Of a stretch of DNA of 64,000 bases, positions 1 through 9,892 are shown piece by piece. The notes beneath the pieces are model-generated. The model saw nothing but the letters and a program-made list of their open reading frames with translations, was not told where the DNA came from and made no database searches. Numbering within the stretch: position 1 is the stretch's first letter; every line of letters begins with the position of its first letter. The position numbers were made by a program, and so were the translations under genes. The stretch is taken from positions 434,001 to 498,000 of the forward strand of contig JAOALC010000004.1 in assembly GCA_025153775.1 (NCBI GenBank), written 5' to 3'. Origin of the DNA: SAR92 clade bacterium H231. GTDB taxonomy: Bacteria > Pseudomonadota > Gammaproteobacteria > Pseudomonadales > Porticoccaceae.

Positions 1-2
1 GA

Positions 3-3000
3 TTACTGGACATTTTGACGCTCCCCTTTGGGATCATAGAATACAGAACTAACAATCTCCGCAGCTATGGTGCGGCCATCGGCCAGAGGACAGTGCACAG
101 TCTGCCCCAGACGGCTATGGCCACCTTTAACCACCGCCAAGGCAATGGAGTGGCCCATATTGGCGCTGTAATAGCTGGAGGTCACATGGCCCTGCATAGA
201 CATAGGAATAGCTTGCTGGGGGTCAAAAACTACCTGAGCACCCTCGGGCAGCACCTGGGTGCCATCCAGGGTTTTAAGGCCCACCAATTGCTTGCGGTCT
301 GCCCGCACTGAGTCACTGCGCTGCAGTGAGCGTTTGCCTATAAAACTAAAGCTTTTATTTTTGCCTACTACCCAATCCATATTCATATCTGCTGGGGTCA
401 TAGAGCCATCTGTATCCTGGCCAACAATAATAAAACCCTTCTCGGCGCGCAGCACATGCATGGTCTCGGTGCCATAGGGGGTAATATCAAACTCCTCCCC
501 TGCTGCTATAAGCGCCTCCCAGAGATAACGGCCATATTGGGCGGGCACATTTATCTCGTAGGATAATTCGCCGGTAAAGCTGATGCGGAAAACCCTGGCC
601 TGCACACCGGCCACAGTGCCATCTCGCCAGTCCATAAACTGAAACGCGTCCTGATCCAGGTCTATATCATCGCAAACCTGAGCCAGCACTTTGCGGGCAT
701 TGGGGCCTGTAATGGTAGCCGTGGTCCAATGGTCAGTGACCGAGGTGAAATAGACCCTGAGATCCGGCCATTCGGTTTGCTGCCAAAGCTCCAGCCAGGC
801 CAACACGCCTGCCGCCCCGCCGGTGGTAGTAAACATTAGATAATGGTTGTCACCCAGACAGGCGCAGACGCCATCGTCAAAGATCATGCCATCTTCTTTC
901 AACATAACCCCATAACGACATTTCCCCGGCGCCAACTTCAGGTAGGAGTTGGTATAGATGCGGGTAATAAATTCAGCCGCGTCCGGGCCCTGAATATCGA
1001 TTTTACCCAGAGTACTGGCATCCAGAATACCCACAGAATTGCGCACCGCCAGGCATTCCCGGTTGACCGCATCCTGCATAGACTCGCCAGACTGGGGGAA
1101 ATACCAGGGTCGTTTCCACTGGCCTACATCCTCAAACTCAGCCCCCTGTTGCTGGTGCCAGCGATGTACTGCTGTGTAGCGTTCAGGGTCAAACAACCCA
1201 GCCACATCAGCACCGGCAATAGCGCCGAAAGTGGTCGGGCTATAAGATGGGCGAAAAATGGTGGTGCCTGTCTGCTCAATACTTTGACCCAGAGCATTAG
1301 CCAGTATGGCCATACCATTAATATTACCTAGCTTGCCCTGATCTGTGCCAAAGCCCATAGCGGTATAGCGCTTTATATGCTCCACCGACTTAAAGCCCTC
1401 TCGCACGGCCAGCTCAATGCCACTGGCACTCACATCCAGCTGCATATCCACAAACTGACTGGGTGCACGGCTGGTGGCCTTGGTGTGGGGCACCAGAAAC
1501 AGCGCCTGGGGCGGCTGTTCGCTGTATTCCTCAACCTGCGGCATGGGAAAATGCACAGCACCATCACCACAGCCCACTAGTTTCGCTGCCTCTGCTCCAG
1601 CGCTGGCTCCTTCGGCAATACAGTCTGCCAGACTGTAGGTACCACCACAGGCCCCTACCGAGCGCTCCTGTTGTACTGACTTGCCTGGCTTAAAGCCAAT
1701 AATTGCCTGGTCCCAGACCGGCTTGGCGCCAGTGTGAGAACTCAAGTGAATGGCCGGGCTCCAGCCTCCGGAGCAGGCGATCAGATCACAGACCAATTTT
1801 TGCACAGCGCCGGTAATCTCAGTGCCATCAGCATTGAGCGGAGCAATTAATGCGCGCTTAACCCGCTTGCCTCCCTGAGCTTCAATCACAGCAGAACCAG
1901 CTATCACCAAAATACCCAGATCCTTGACCTCTTGCACAATCTGGCCATTGGGTGCGGGCCTGCTATCGACCACTGCGACTAAAGCACGGCCAGTTCTATG
2001 CCAATCTATAGCAGTTTGGTAGGCGTTATCATTGGTGGTGAACAGCACCATTCTCTGGCCCGGAGCTACAGCATAGCGATTGATGTAGGTGGACACAGAG
2101 GAGGCCTGCATAACTCCAGGAATATCATTGTGGGCAAACACCAGTGGCCGCTCAAAGGCACCGGTAGCCAGAATTACCCGCTTGGCACGTACCCGATGTA
2201 AACGCTGGCGAGAGCCGGAGGCAGCGCTGATACCCAGGTGATCAGTGCGGCGCTGCAAAATGCCCAGGAAGTTATGGTCGTAGTAACCAAACACTGTGCT
2301 GCGGGGCAAAGTCTGCACATTGGAGAAGCCATTGAGCTCGGCGACCAGTTCATCAACCCAGCTGGTCGCTGGCTGACCATCAATACTGTTGGTCGAGGCC
2401 AACAAACTACCACCAAATTCATTTTGTTCGTCGGCAATAATCACTCTGGCACCAGCGCGGGCGGCCTCTCGGGCTGCGACCAATCCAGCCGGACCTGCAC
2501 CCACTACCAGCAGGTCACAGTGCTGATTAAGTTTGTCGTAGTGATCTGGGTCATCCTGCACAGGTGCACTGCCAAGACCTGCTGCCTTGCGAATAAAATG
2601 CTCGTAGGTCATCCACAGTTTGGCGGGATACATAAAGGTTTTATAGTAGAACCCAGGTGGCATCATGCGCCCAAACCAACCGGTAATACTCATCAAATCA
2701 AAGTTTACGCTGGGCCAGCCATTGACCGAGGCAGACTCAAGGCCCTCGTAGAGTTCAACCTGAGTGGCTTTTAAGTTGGGCACAGTGGCCGCACCTGAAC
2801 CAATCTGCATAATGGCATTGGGCTCTTCAGCACCATGGCCAACAATGCCACGGGGGCGGGAGTACTTAAAGCTGCGACCCACCAGATTAACACCATTGGC
2901 TAACAGGGCCGAAGCCAGCGTATCGCCAGCAACCCCCTGCATCTGTCTGCCGTTATAGGTGAAGTTGATGGGACTGTCACAGTCAATGCGACCCTTGGAA

Positions 3001-3023
3001 TTAAGGCGATTTATCTGACTCAT
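3..3023 (-). CDS. soxA: Sarcosine oxidase alpha subunit
   Basis: Large subunit of heterotetrameric sarcosine oxidase, which oxidises sarcosine to glycine and passes the methyl carbon to tetrahydrofolate as 5,10-methylene-THF. The 1006 residues fit the family. Seen: an N-terminal ferredoxin-like segment (about residues 15-75, with a SRPRGI motif), a dinucleotide-binding Rossmann motif VVGAGPAG near 173-180, and a C-terminal GcvT-like folate-binding region (about 600-1000). The start overlaps the soxD stop by 4 nt (ATGA), indicating translational coupling. The TAA stop lies at the very left edge, so the gene is complete, but soxG, which normally follows, would be outside the window. The product is cytoplasmic. 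Confidence 0.97.
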   Translation of the reverse strand: MSQINRLNSKGRIDCDSPINFTYNGRQMQGVAGDTLASALLANGVNLVGRSFKYSRPRGIVGHGAEEPNAIMQIGSGAATVPNLKATQVELYEGLESASVNGWPSVNFDLMSITGWFGRMMPPGFYYKTFMYPAKLWMTYEHFIRKAAGLGSAPVQDDPDHYDKLNQHCDLLVVGAGPAGLVAAREAARAGARVIIADEQNEFGGSLLASTNSIDGQPATSWVDELVAELNGFSNVQTLPRSTVFGYYDHNFLGILQRRTDHLGISAASGSRQRLHRVRAKRVILATGAFERPLVFAHNDIPGVMQASSVSTYINRYAVAPGQRMVLFTTNDNAYQTAIDWHRTGRALVAVVDSRPAPNGQIVQEVKDLGILVIAGSAVIEAQGGKRVKRALIAPLNADGTEITGAVQKLVCDLIACSGGWSPAIHLSSHTGAKPVWDQAIIGFKPGKSVQQERSVGACGGTYSLADCIAEGASAGAEAAKLVGCGDGAVHFPMPQVEEYSEQPPQALFLVPHTKATSRAPSQFVDMQLDVSASGIELAVREGFKSVEHIKRYTAMGFGTDQGKLGNINGMAILANALGQSIEQTGTTIFRPSYSPTTFGAIAGADVAGLFDPERYTAVHRWHQQQGAEFEDVGQWKRPWYFPQSGESMQDAVNRECLAVRNSVGILDASTLGKIDIQGPDAAEFITRIYTNSYLKLAPGKCRYGVMLKEDGMIFDDGVCACLGDNHYLMFTTTGGAAGVLAWLELWQQTEWPDLRVYFTSVTDHWTTATITGPNARKVLAQVCDDIDLDQDAFQFMDWRDGTVAGVQARVFRISFTGELSYEINVPAQYGRYLWEALIAAGEEFDITPYGTETMHVLRAEKGFIIVGQDTDGSMTPADMNMDWVVGKNKSFSFIGKRSLQRSDSVRADRKQLVGLKTLDGTQVLPEGAQVVFDPQQAIPMSMQGHVTSSYYSANMGHSIALAVVKGGHSRLGQTVHCPLADGRTIAAEIVSSVFYDPKGERQNVQ

Positions 3024-3316
3024 TGGACTGCTCCCTGAGCTCTGACCTGGGGCTGCTCACCGACTTTGTAGGTCTCTAAAATCTCGTAGCTCAGGGTGTT
3101 GCGGGTCGCATAAAAATACCTTCTACAACCCACAGCGTGATACCACATCTCATGGTGGATACCTCTGGGATTCTTGCGGAAGAACAGGTAGTCGCCCCAG
3201 TCTTCGTCACTCAGGGCCTCTGGCTCTAATGGCCGCACAATATGAGCTTCGCCACTGTAGCTGTACTCTTCTTCTTCGCGGTCTTCCCGGCAATGGGGAC
3301 AGTGAATTAATAACAT
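3020..3316 (-). CDS. soxD: Sarcosine oxidase delta subunit
   Basis: Small zinc-binding subunit of heterotetrameric sarcosine oxidase, 98 residues, the usual family size. An N-terminal CPHC motif (residues 6-9) and a later Cys-Arg-Arg region (GCRRYF) fit the known zinc site of the delta subunit. The family also shows the DWGDYLFFRKNP and HHEMWYHAVGCRR blocks seen here. It lies 14 nt after soxB and overlaps soxA by 4 nt, giving the conserved order soxB-soxD-soxA. The role is structural, holding alpha and beta together in the cytoplasm. Confidence 0.96.
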   Translation of the reverse strand: MLLIHCPHCREDREEEEYSYSGEAHIVRPLEPEALSDEDWGDYLFFRKNPRGIHHEMWYHAVGCRRYFYATRNTLSYEILETYKVGEQPQVRAQGAVQ

Positions 3317-3330
3317 AGGAATAAATTCTC

Positions 3331-4581
3331 TCAGTGAGCCACACCGGCAGCGCCATGCTCATCAATCAGCGCTCCAGTATTAAATCGGTCAACATTAAAG
3401 GCCGCTGCCAATGGGTGGGGATGGTCATTGGCCACGGTATCGGCAAACACATAGCCAGAGCCTGGAGTAGCCTTAAAGCCACCTGTGCCCCAGCCACAGT
3501 TGAAATAAAGTCCGTCGACTGAGGTCTTGCTGATAATCGGACAGGCATCGGGGCAGGTATCCACCACACCACCCCACTGGCGATTCATACGCACCCGACT
3601 AAAGGCCGGAAACAGTTCGCAGATCGCCTGCAATGTATGTTCTATAACATGGAATGAACCGCGCTGGCCGTAACCATTGTAACCATCGACACCGGCACCA
3701 ATCACTAGATCGCCCTTGTCAGACTGACTGATATAACCGTGCACTGCATTGGACATAACCACTGTATCCAGACAGGGTTTTACCGGCTCTGATACCAGTG
3801 CCTGCAATGGTCGCGACTCTACCGGTAGCCTCAGACCAGCCATTGCGGCTACAACGCCGGAATTACCGGCAGTCACACAGGCCACTTTGCGAGCACCTAT
3901 AAAGCCCTGAGTGGTTTCAACTCCCACCACTGCACCATTTTTGCGGCGAATACCAGTGACTTCAGTCTCCTGAATCAGATCCACCCCCAGGGCGTCGGCA
4001 CCACGGGCATAGCCCCAGGCCACAGCATCGTGGCGGGCTGTGCCGCCCCGCGGCTGCCATGAGGCGCCCAGGATCGGATAGCGGCAGTCTTTGGAAATAT
4101 TAATCAGCGGGGCTATTTCTTTGATCCGCTCTGGGGTTACCACTTGGCCATCTATACCATTTAAACGGTTGGCATTGACCCGCCGCTCAATATCGCGCAT
4201 ATCCTGAAGGTTGTGACCCAGGTTAAGCACGCCGCGCTGGCTGAACATCACGTTATAGTTGAGTTCCTGACTAAGCCCTTCCCAGAGCTTGAGCGACAGC
4301 TCGTAGAGCTGGGCTGCTTCATCCCAGAGATAGTTAGAGCGAATAATGGTGGTATTGCGGGCTGTGTTACCACCACCCAAATAGCCTTTCTCGATAACTG
4401 CGACATTGGTAATGCCATGGACTTTGGCAAGGTAGTAGGCTGTGGCCAAACCATGTCCGCCACCACCTACAACAATCACATCGTAGTCGTCTTTGGGCTT
4501 GGGGCTGCGCCACAGATTTTGCCAGTTTTCATGGTAGCTCAGGGCGTTTTTAAACAGGCTAAAGCCAGAGTACTTTTTCAT
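3331..4581 (-). CDS. soxB: Sarcosine oxidase beta subunit
   Basis: Catalytic flavin subunit of heterotetrameric sarcosine oxidase, 416 residues from the chosen ATG. The reading frame stays open 27 codons further upstream, but the family begins with the [10 protein letters not shown]-type N-terminus, so the internal ATG at 4581 is preferred. Seen: a DAO-type FAD-binding motif VVGGGGHG near 37-44. A His in the ARHDAVAW segment (H184) corresponds by family knowledge to the residue that carries covalent FMN. It is the first gene of soxBDA and is divergent from a GlxA-type regulator across a 222-nt intergenic region that probably holds both promoters. Confidence 0.96.
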   Translation of the reverse strand: MKKYSGFSLFKNALSYHENWQNLWRSPKPKDDYDVIVVGGGGHGLATAYYLAKVHGITNVAVIEKGYLGGGNTARNTTIIRSNYLWDEAAQLYELSLKLWEGLSQELNYNVMFSQRGVLNLGHNLQDMRDIERRVNANRLNGIDGQVVTPERIKEIAPLINISKDCRYPILGASWQPRGGTARHDAVAWGYARGADALGVDLIQETEVTGIRRKNGAVVGVETTQGFIGARKVACVTAGNSGVVAAMAGLRLPVESRPLQALVSEPVKPCLDTVVMSNAVHGYISQSDKGDLVIGAGVDGYNGYGQRGSFHVIEHTLQAICELFPAFSRVRMNRQWGGVVDTCPDACPIISKTSVDGLYFNCGWGTGGFKATPGSGYVFADTVANDHPHPLAAAFNVDRFNTGALIDEHGAAGVAH

Positions 4582-4803
4582 TGATTCAACTCTAAGGAAT
4601 GACTGATGATAGCTGGCATTGGAGCAATTTATAAGGGCTAGTCGATAGAACAAAACTGACAATTACAATGCTAAAAGCGACAATAACCGACGAAATCGAC
4701 TAAAAATTAGCCAAAATGGCATTATGGTTCAACAGCGACGGCCAATCTGTTGTATATATGCGCCGCCAAACTTAAAATAGTGCCTTTTCGGGATAGACAG
4801 ATT
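4582..4803. promoter_or_regulatory. Divergent soxB / GlxA-regulator control region
   Basis: This AT-rich 222-nt spacer separates soxB (leftward) from a GlxA-type regulator gene (rightward). It contains an 8-bp inverted repeat TAGTCGAT / ATCGACTA (4639-4646 and 4695-4702) with 48 nt between the arms, and a short GCC-AAAAT-GGC dyad at 4710-4720. In Pseudomonas, GbdR and SouR activate sox promoters from sites of this kind. Binding of the adjacent regulator here is inference only, and no -10/-35 pair is clear enough to name. Confidence 0.4.
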
Positions 4804-5790
4804 ATGCCCAAATCCGCCGCCAGCAACCTCCAGCCCTCACCCAGTTTATCTGTGGGTTTTGTGCTTATGCCAAGCTTTACCCTGCTGCCTTTCTCAGCGT
4901 TTATCGATGCATTGCGCCTAGCCGCCGACGAAGGGGATCACAGTGAACAGATTCACTGCCGCTGGACCATTATGGGCCCCAATCTAAACCCTATTAACTC
5001 CAGCTCTGGGGTGACTGTGCAACCCTGGGAAACCTATCGCGATCCAGCTGAGTTTGACTATATTGTGGTGGTGGGCGGTCTACTCTCAGAGACCTTGTCT
5101 GGCAGCCAGCACCTGATTGATTATCTGCAGCGAGCCAATCAGGCTCACACACCTATTATTGGGCTCTGCACTGGCTCCTTTGCCATGATCCGAGCTGGTC
5201 TGATGCACAACCGGCGCTGCTGTGTCAGCTGGTTTCACCACCGCGATCTCAGCGATCGCTACACAGATGTTATGCCTGTGGCTGATCAGCTATTTGTTGA
5301 CGATGGTGATCGAATTACCTGTGCTGGGGGCGCCGTGGCCGCGGATCTAGCCGCCTATATTATTGAGCGCCACCTGGGCCAAAGCTGGGCGAGAAAAAGC
5401 TTGCGTATCTTGGTGATGGACAGCCCCAGACCTGCAAATGCACCCCAGCCACAGCCTACCTCGGACTATCAGGTAGAAAATAAATGGGTGGTTAAGGCGC
5501 TGCTGCTGATGGAACAAAATCTCAGCCGCCCACTGGCTACTGATGAGATCGCTCTGCGTATTAATATCTCCAAGCGCCAACTAGAGCGATTATTTCTGGC
5601 CGACACTGGTGAGAGTTTACAAAAGTTTTACCGCAAGATTCGCCTGAGCTACGCCCTTTGGCTACTGCAAAATACCCAGCGCTCGATCACAGATATTGCC
5701 CAGGAATGTGGTTTCGCAGATACAGCCCACTTTTCTCGTGCCTTTCGCAGCGCCTTTGCAACCAGACCCACGGAGTATCGCAACCAGTAA
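4804..5790 (+). CDS. GlxA-family (DJ-1/PfpI + AraC HTH) transcriptional regulator
   Basis: A 328-residue regulator from the ATG at 4804; the frame opens at 4750 but the extra 18 residues do not look family-like. The N-terminal two thirds is a DJ-1/PfpI-like amidotransferase fold with the nucleophile-elbow-like GLCTGSF segment. The last ~95 residues form an AraC double helix-turn-helix (ISKRQLERLF, then DIAQECGFADTAHFSRAFR). Pseudomonas GbdR, SouR and CdhR share this architecture and control betaine, dimethylglycine, sarcosine and carnitine catabolism. Its divergence from soxBDA suggests a sarcosine- or dimethylglycine-responsive activator; the ligand is not readable from sequence. Confidence 0.9.
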   Translation: MPKSAASNLQPSPSLSVGFVLMPSFTLLPFSAFIDALRLAADEGDHSEQIHCRWTIMGPNLNPINSSSGVTVQPWETYRDPAEFDYIVVVGGLLSETLSGSQHLIDYLQRANQAHTPIIGLCTGSFAMIRAGLMHNRRCCVSWFHHRDLSDRYTDVMPVADQLFVDDGDRITCAGGAVAADLAAYIIERHLGQSWARKSLRILVMDSPRPANAPQPQPTSDYQVENKWVVKALLLMEQNLSRPLATDEIALRINISKRQLERLFLADTGESLQKFYRKIRLSYALWLLQNTQRSITDIAQECGFADTAHFSRAFRSAFATRPTEYRNQ

Positions 5791-5798
5791 CCAGACTG

Positions 5799-6791
5799 TT
5801 AGGCCAGTGCCCGCCGCTCGTTGCTAGGTGGCTTGCCATACAGGTCACTGTAGCACTTGCTGAAATGAGGTGCGGTAGAGAACCCACAGCTGATAGCCAC
5901 ATCGATCACAGGAATAGAGGTTTGCAACAGTAGCAACCTGGCCCGGGATAGACGCAGCTCCAAATAGTAGCGAGACGGCGCGCAGTGCAGATAGCGATTG
6001 AACAGCCGCTCCAGCTGGCGTCTTGAAATGCCCACATAGTCTGCCACCTCATCCAGACTCAGCGGTTCTTCAATATTGGTTTCCATCAATGTGACTGCAT
6101 CTACCAGTCGCGGCTGACTGGCACCAATCAAATACTGCAGTGGCGCACGCTGGGGATCTTTCTCGGTGCGCACCCTGTCACAGGTAAACTGCTCTGAGAT
6201 CTGTTGCACCAGCTGGTGGCCATGAATACTGGCCACTAGATTGAGCATCAAATCAATGGAGCTAATGCCACCGGAACAGGTGTAGCGATTGCGGTCAATT
6301 ACAAATAGGCTTGAGGAAATATTCAGCTTGGGAAACTGTTCGCGCATGCTGGCAATATTTTCCCAGTGGATGGTACTTCGATAACCATCGAGTAACCCAG
6401 CGGCTGCTAGAACATAGCTGCCTGTGCACATGCCTCCCAGAGGAATTTTTTTCTTGTCCATGGCGCGCAGTGCATCGACAACTGGTTTGGTGCAATAGTT
6501 TTTAATATTGTACCCACCGCAAACCATCAGCACATTCATATCCCCCAGGGATTTAATGCTGCCATCCAGCACTAACTCAATACCAGAACTGGAGATCACA
6601 GGCTCACCATTAAGACTAAATACAGAGTACTGATATAGCTCTCTGCCGCTTAGCCTATTGGCCATACGCAGTACGGAAACAGCATTAGAAAAAGTACTTA
6701 GGGTGTACTCTGGCATCAAAAGAAAGCCCACATGCAAGGTTATATTTGCATCCGAGTTTTCAACCTCAACTGCATCTACGGTATCTACCAT
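5799..6791 (-). CDS. Second GlxA-family (DJ-1/PfpI + AraC HTH) transcriptional regulator
   Basis: A 330-residue regulator with the same architecture as its convergent neighbour, whose stop is only 8 nt away. A DJ-1/PfpI-like domain contains GGMCTGSYVLAAAG, and the C-terminal AraC HTH has ISRRQLERLFNRYL and DVAISCGFSTAPHFSKCY. The start is supported by AAGGA about 9 nt upstream of the ATG. The gene follows the corrinoid activator gene on the same strand after a 172-nt gap holding a hairpin, so it may have its own promoter or be read through from the C1 operon. By context it is a GbdR/SouR-like regulator of methylated-glycine genes. Confidence 0.9.
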   Translation of the reverse strand: MVDTVDAVEVENSDANITLHVGFLLMPEYTLSTFSNAVSVLRMANRLSGRELYQYSVFSLNGEPVISSSGIELVLDGSIKSLGDMNVLMVCGGYNIKNYCTKPVVDALRAMDKKKIPLGGMCTGSYVLAAAGLLDGYRSTIHWENIASMREQFPKLNISSSLFVIDRNRYTCSGGISSIDLMLNLVASIHGHQLVQQISEQFTCDRVRTEKDPQRAPLQYLIGASQPRLVDAVTLMETNIEEPLSLDEVADYVGISRRQLERLFNRYLHCAPSRYYLELRLSRARLLLLQTSIPVIDVAISCGFSTAPHFSKCYSDLYGKPPSNERRALA

Positions 6792-6845
6792 ATCAACAAT
6801 CCTTTCGCGGGAGTTCGCTTTATTAACTGCGTTTATTATTATTTA

Positions 6846-6868
6846 TTAAGGCTTTAAAAAAGCCTTAA
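6846..6868 (-). terminator. Hairpin between corrinoid activator and GlxA-type gene
   Basis: A perfect 10-bp stem (TTAAGGCTTT / AAAGCCTTAA) with a 3-nt loop lies about 95 nt after the activator stop and 55 nt before the regulator start. It has terminator geometry, but neither strand has a clean U tract after it. It could instead be a processing or attenuation site. Confidence 0.4.
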
Positions 6869-6963
6869 TTCAGCTTGCTACTTTTCGCGATTATAGGCCC
6901 ATAACCTGCTGTATAAGAAGGCTTTTTTGTGTCAAAAGCCAAAATATTTTGCTGCTATGAAAT

Positions 6964-8976
6964 TTATCGGCGGCGGCGTTTGCGACCGGTTCCGGAATTT
7001 TCAGCAACCACCTTGGGCTCAGGCCTGACAACCACAGAAAACAGGTTGGGAAAGGCGTCGGTTTTATTGGGAAAGGCCATGGCATCGACAAAATAATCCT
7101 GGAATTTTGGCTCCATGGCAGTTTCAATTTTCTCGATATTTTTGACCAGGTTTTCAATCCTGTCCCGCGACTGACTGTTTAACAGGGCTATGCGAGCGCC
7201 AGTGCCAGCCGCATTGCCGGCGGATGACACCTGCTCTAAAACCGCGTCGGGAATCAACCCCAGCACCATGGCATGCTGCACATTAATATGACTGCCAAAG
7301 GCACCGGCAAGACGAATTCGATCGACAGTTGCTGTGCCTATATGGTCCATCAAAAGTTTGACCCCGGCATAGAGTGCCGCCTTGGCCAACTGTATCTGGC
7401 GAATATCATTTTGTGTGACCACAATTGACGCTTCGTCATTTTCAGGACTGTGTAAAACATAGGACCAGGTGCGGTCGTTTTGAATCACGCGATCAGTGCG
7501 GCTACTGAGGTCACCATCAACAATACCGTCCACAGTGACTATGCCTGCCAGATACATCTCGGCCACCACCTCGATAATGCCTGAGCCACAGATGCCGGTA
7601 ACCCCATGGTCCTGTATAGCCTGGGCAAAGCCATCCTCATCGGACCACAGGTCCGAGCCAATAACTTTAAACCGCGGCTGCAAGGTTTGCGGGTCGATGC
7701 GCACGCGCTCAATGGCACCTGTGGCTGCACGCTGGCCGCAACTTATCTGGGCACCCTCAAAGGCAGGACCAGTGGGACTGGAACAGGCCAGCAGGCGGTG
7801 TCGATTACCGAGGACAATTTCAGCATTGGTACCCACATCCACCAGCAGGGTCATGCTGTCCTGATTCTGAGGCTCTTCGGCAAGAATAACGCCGGCGGTA
7901 TCGGCGCCAACATGACCGGCAATACAAGGCAACACATAGAGTCGGCCACCTTCATTAATTGTTAGCCCCATATCAGAGGCGGGCACTTCCACTGCTGCAT
8001 CAGTGGTCAGGGCAAAAGGAGCGCCGCCCAATTCAACCGGGCTAATGCCCAGCAAAATATGATGCATAACCGGGTTAGCCACCAATGTAATTTCAAGAAT
8101 ATCCTCTACCCTGGCATCGATTTTCTCTGCCACCTGAACAAACAGCTGGTTGAGCGCCTCGCGGATTACATGGGTCATCTCCTCCGCACCCTCAGGATGC
8201 ATCATCACATAAGACACGCGACTCATTAGGTCTTCGCCAAAGCGAATCTGCGGATTCATCAGACTGGCGCTGGCCAGCACCTCGCCGGAACCCAAGTCAC
8301 AGAGATGGGCGGCAATGGTAGTGGAACCCACATCCACGGCCACACCATAGGCGCGATCTCTAAAGCCAGGCCAGAGAGCAATAATCTGTTGGTTTTTATG
8401 CACAGCCACGCTGATGCCACGCTTGCCTTCGGTCAGGGCTGGCTGCAGAGTTTTTAATAGGCGGCTGTCGCAACCCAGATTAGGCAGCTGCCAATCCTGT
8501 TCCAGTGTTTCTACCAGACGCTGCAAGTCCCCCTTGGGCACATGCATATCTGGCTCTTCGACCTGCACATAATAGAGTCGGGTCGCCGGGTCTAATTCTA
8601 TATCCCTGTATTCCGCCTCTTTGCGCACAATCTGTCGATGTACCTGTGACTCCGGGGGTACATCAATGACTACATCGTCGAGCAATAATGTGTGGCAACT
8701 GAGGCGGCGACCATTGGCCAGGGGAGTTTTGCGCTCACCGTATTTAATTTCTGTCGCGCAGACCGGCGATAAATGGCTGCTGTGGGATTCAATTTGATGC
8801 TTGGTAAAAGAGCCCTCAGCACAGACTATCTGGCAGCGACCGCAAAGACCGCGACCGCCACAGACAGAATCAATATCCACGCCCAATACCCGCGCTGCAT
8901 GGAGCAGCGGCGTGTTGACCGGAAAACTGCCGCGCCGACCAGAGGGGGTAAAGACTACCTTGACCATGTCTTGCAC
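6964..8976 (-). CDS. Corrinoid activation protein: 2Fe-2S ferredoxin + ASKHA ATPase (RamA-like, DUF4445)
   Basis: Predicted ATP-dependent reductive activator that restores cob(II)alamin on the corrinoid protein to the active cob(I) state. Seen: an N-terminal 2Fe-2S ferredoxin domain with CGGRGLCGRC (C39, C45, C48 in this numbering) and a long ASKHA-type region with VDVGSTT, VDVGTNAEIVLG and LAGAFGSH motifs. The C-terminus is a basic run, GRKRRRR. Start: the frame opens with TTG at 9033, inside the preceding gene. GTG at 8976 has a GAGG motif 11 nt upstream and keeps the whole ferredoxin domain, so it is preferred; ATG at 8967 is the alternative. RamA and VanI-type activators are the known analogues. 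Confidence 0.9.
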   Translation of the reverse strand: MQDMVKVVFTPSGRRGSFPVNTPLLHAARVLGVDIDSVCGGRGLCGRCQIVCAEGSFTKHQIESHSSHLSPVCATEIKYGERKTPLANGRRLSCHTLLLDDVVIDVPPESQVHRQIVRKEAEYRDIELDPATRLYYVQVEEPDMHVPKGDLQRLVETLEQDWQLPNLGCDSRLLKTLQPALTEGKRGISVAVHKNQQIIALWPGFRDRAYGVAVDVGSTTIAAHLCDLGSGEVLASASLMNPQIRFGEDLMSRVSYVMMHPEGAEEMTHVIREALNQLFVQVAEKIDARVEDILEITLVANPVMHHILLGISPVELGGAPFALTTDAAVEVPASDMGLTINEGGRLYVLPCIAGHVGADTAGVILAEEPQNQDSMTLLVDVGTNAEIVLGNRHRLLACSSPTGPAFEGAQISCGQRAATGAIERVRIDPQTLQPRFKVIGSDLWSDEDGFAQAIQDHGVTGICGSGIIEVVAEMYLAGIVTVDGIVDGDLSSRTDRVIQNDRTWSYVLHSPENDEASIVVTQNDIRQIQLAKAALYAGVKLLMDHIGTATVDRIRLAGAFGSHINVQHAMVLGLIPDAVLEQVSSAGNAAGTGARIALLNSQSRDRIENLVKNIEKIETAMEPKFQDYFVDAMAFPNKTDAFPNLFSVVVRPEPKVVAENSGTGRKRRRR

Positions 8977-8983
8977 TGTATGA

Positions 8984-9889
8984 CTATCCTCTTCTGCGAC
9001 GTCCGCCTCTGGCTCGACCTTCACCCTCGGCAACTGGTTCCCGGTATGCTTTTATCCAGTTCGCGCAATTGGGATCATGGCCCATCATGACATCACCGCC
9101 ACGCACCGCAGCCATCACTTCTGGGTGCAGTGGGCTGGTGATTGCTGAGGTCATACCAGCACCCATAGCCATGGTTAAAAACGCGCTGTTAATGCCATTG
9201 CGGTTGGGCAGGCCAAAGCTGACATTGGAGGCACCGCAGGTGGTGTTTACTTTAAGTTCTTCCCGCAGACGACGGACCACATGCATCACTTGCAAACCAG
9301 CAGTGTTAATGGCACCAATAGGCATCACCAGTGGATCCACCACTACATCGCTGTGATGAATACCATAGTCTGCGGCGCGCTCAACAATTTTCTTGGCCAC
9401 GGCAAAACGCTCGTCCGGATCTTCAGAAATACCGGTTTCATCATTGGAGATGGCAACCACTGAGGCACCGTATTTGGCCACTAGAGGCAGAACTCGCTCT
9501 AGCACTTCATCTTCACCGGTGACAGAGTTGACCAGCGCCTTGCCCTGATACACCGCCAAACCGGCTTCCAGTGCTTCAATAATAGAGGAGTCAATACTCA
9601 GGGGAACATCGGTAATCGACTGCACCAACTGAATGGCTTCGGCGAGAATACGCGGCTCATCAGCCAGAGGAATACCTGCATTCACATCCAGCATCTGGGC
9701 ACCAGCGGCAACCTGAGCCAGGGCGTCGGCTTCCACACGACTGTAATCTCCCACCTTCATTTCTTCGGCCAGTATTTTGCGGCCAGTGGGATTGATGCGC
9801 TCACCGATAATTACAAAGGGCTGATCAAAGCCGATTTTGACCTCTCTGGTGGCGGAACTGATAGTCGTGATGGTCATGCTGTTCTCCAA
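8984..9889 (-). CDS. Methyltetrahydrofolate:corrinoid methyltransferase (pterin-binding, AcsE/MtvA-like)
   Basis: A 301-residue pterin-binding TIM-barrel protein related to the MeTr domain of MetH, AcsE and MtvA. It is predicted to move the methyl group between the corrinoid protein and tetrahydrofolate. Seen: the opening block FVIIGERINPTGRK, the pterin-contact segment MLDVNAGIP, PLSIDSS, and the late TCGASNVSFGLPNR block, all typical of this family. The C-terminus is unusual: GRARGGRRRRG, six Arg in about eleven residues. It lies just upstream of the corrinoid activator (stop 7 nt before the chosen GTG) and 3 nt after metF, within one operon. Confidence 0.92.
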   Translation of the reverse strand: MENSMTITTISSATREVKIGFDQPFVIIGERINPTGRKILAEEMKVGDYSRVEADALAQVAAGAQMLDVNAGIPLADEPRILAEAIQLVQSITDVPLSIDSSIIEALEAGLAVYQGKALVNSVTGEDEVLERVLPLVAKYGASVVAISNDETGISEDPDERFAVAKKIVERAADYGIHHSDVVVDPLVMPIGAINTAGLQVMHVVRRLREELKVNTTCGASNVSFGLPNRNGINSAFLTMAMGAGMTSAITSPLHPEVMAAVRGGDVMMGHDPNCANWIKAYREPVAEGEGRARGGRRRRG

Positions 9890-9892
9890 AAA

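Noticed and set aside
3-4581. Incomplete sarcosine oxidase operon lacking soxG
   Set aside because: The window starts exactly at the soxA stop; soxG normally follows soxA and would lie just outside, so its absence cannot be claimed.
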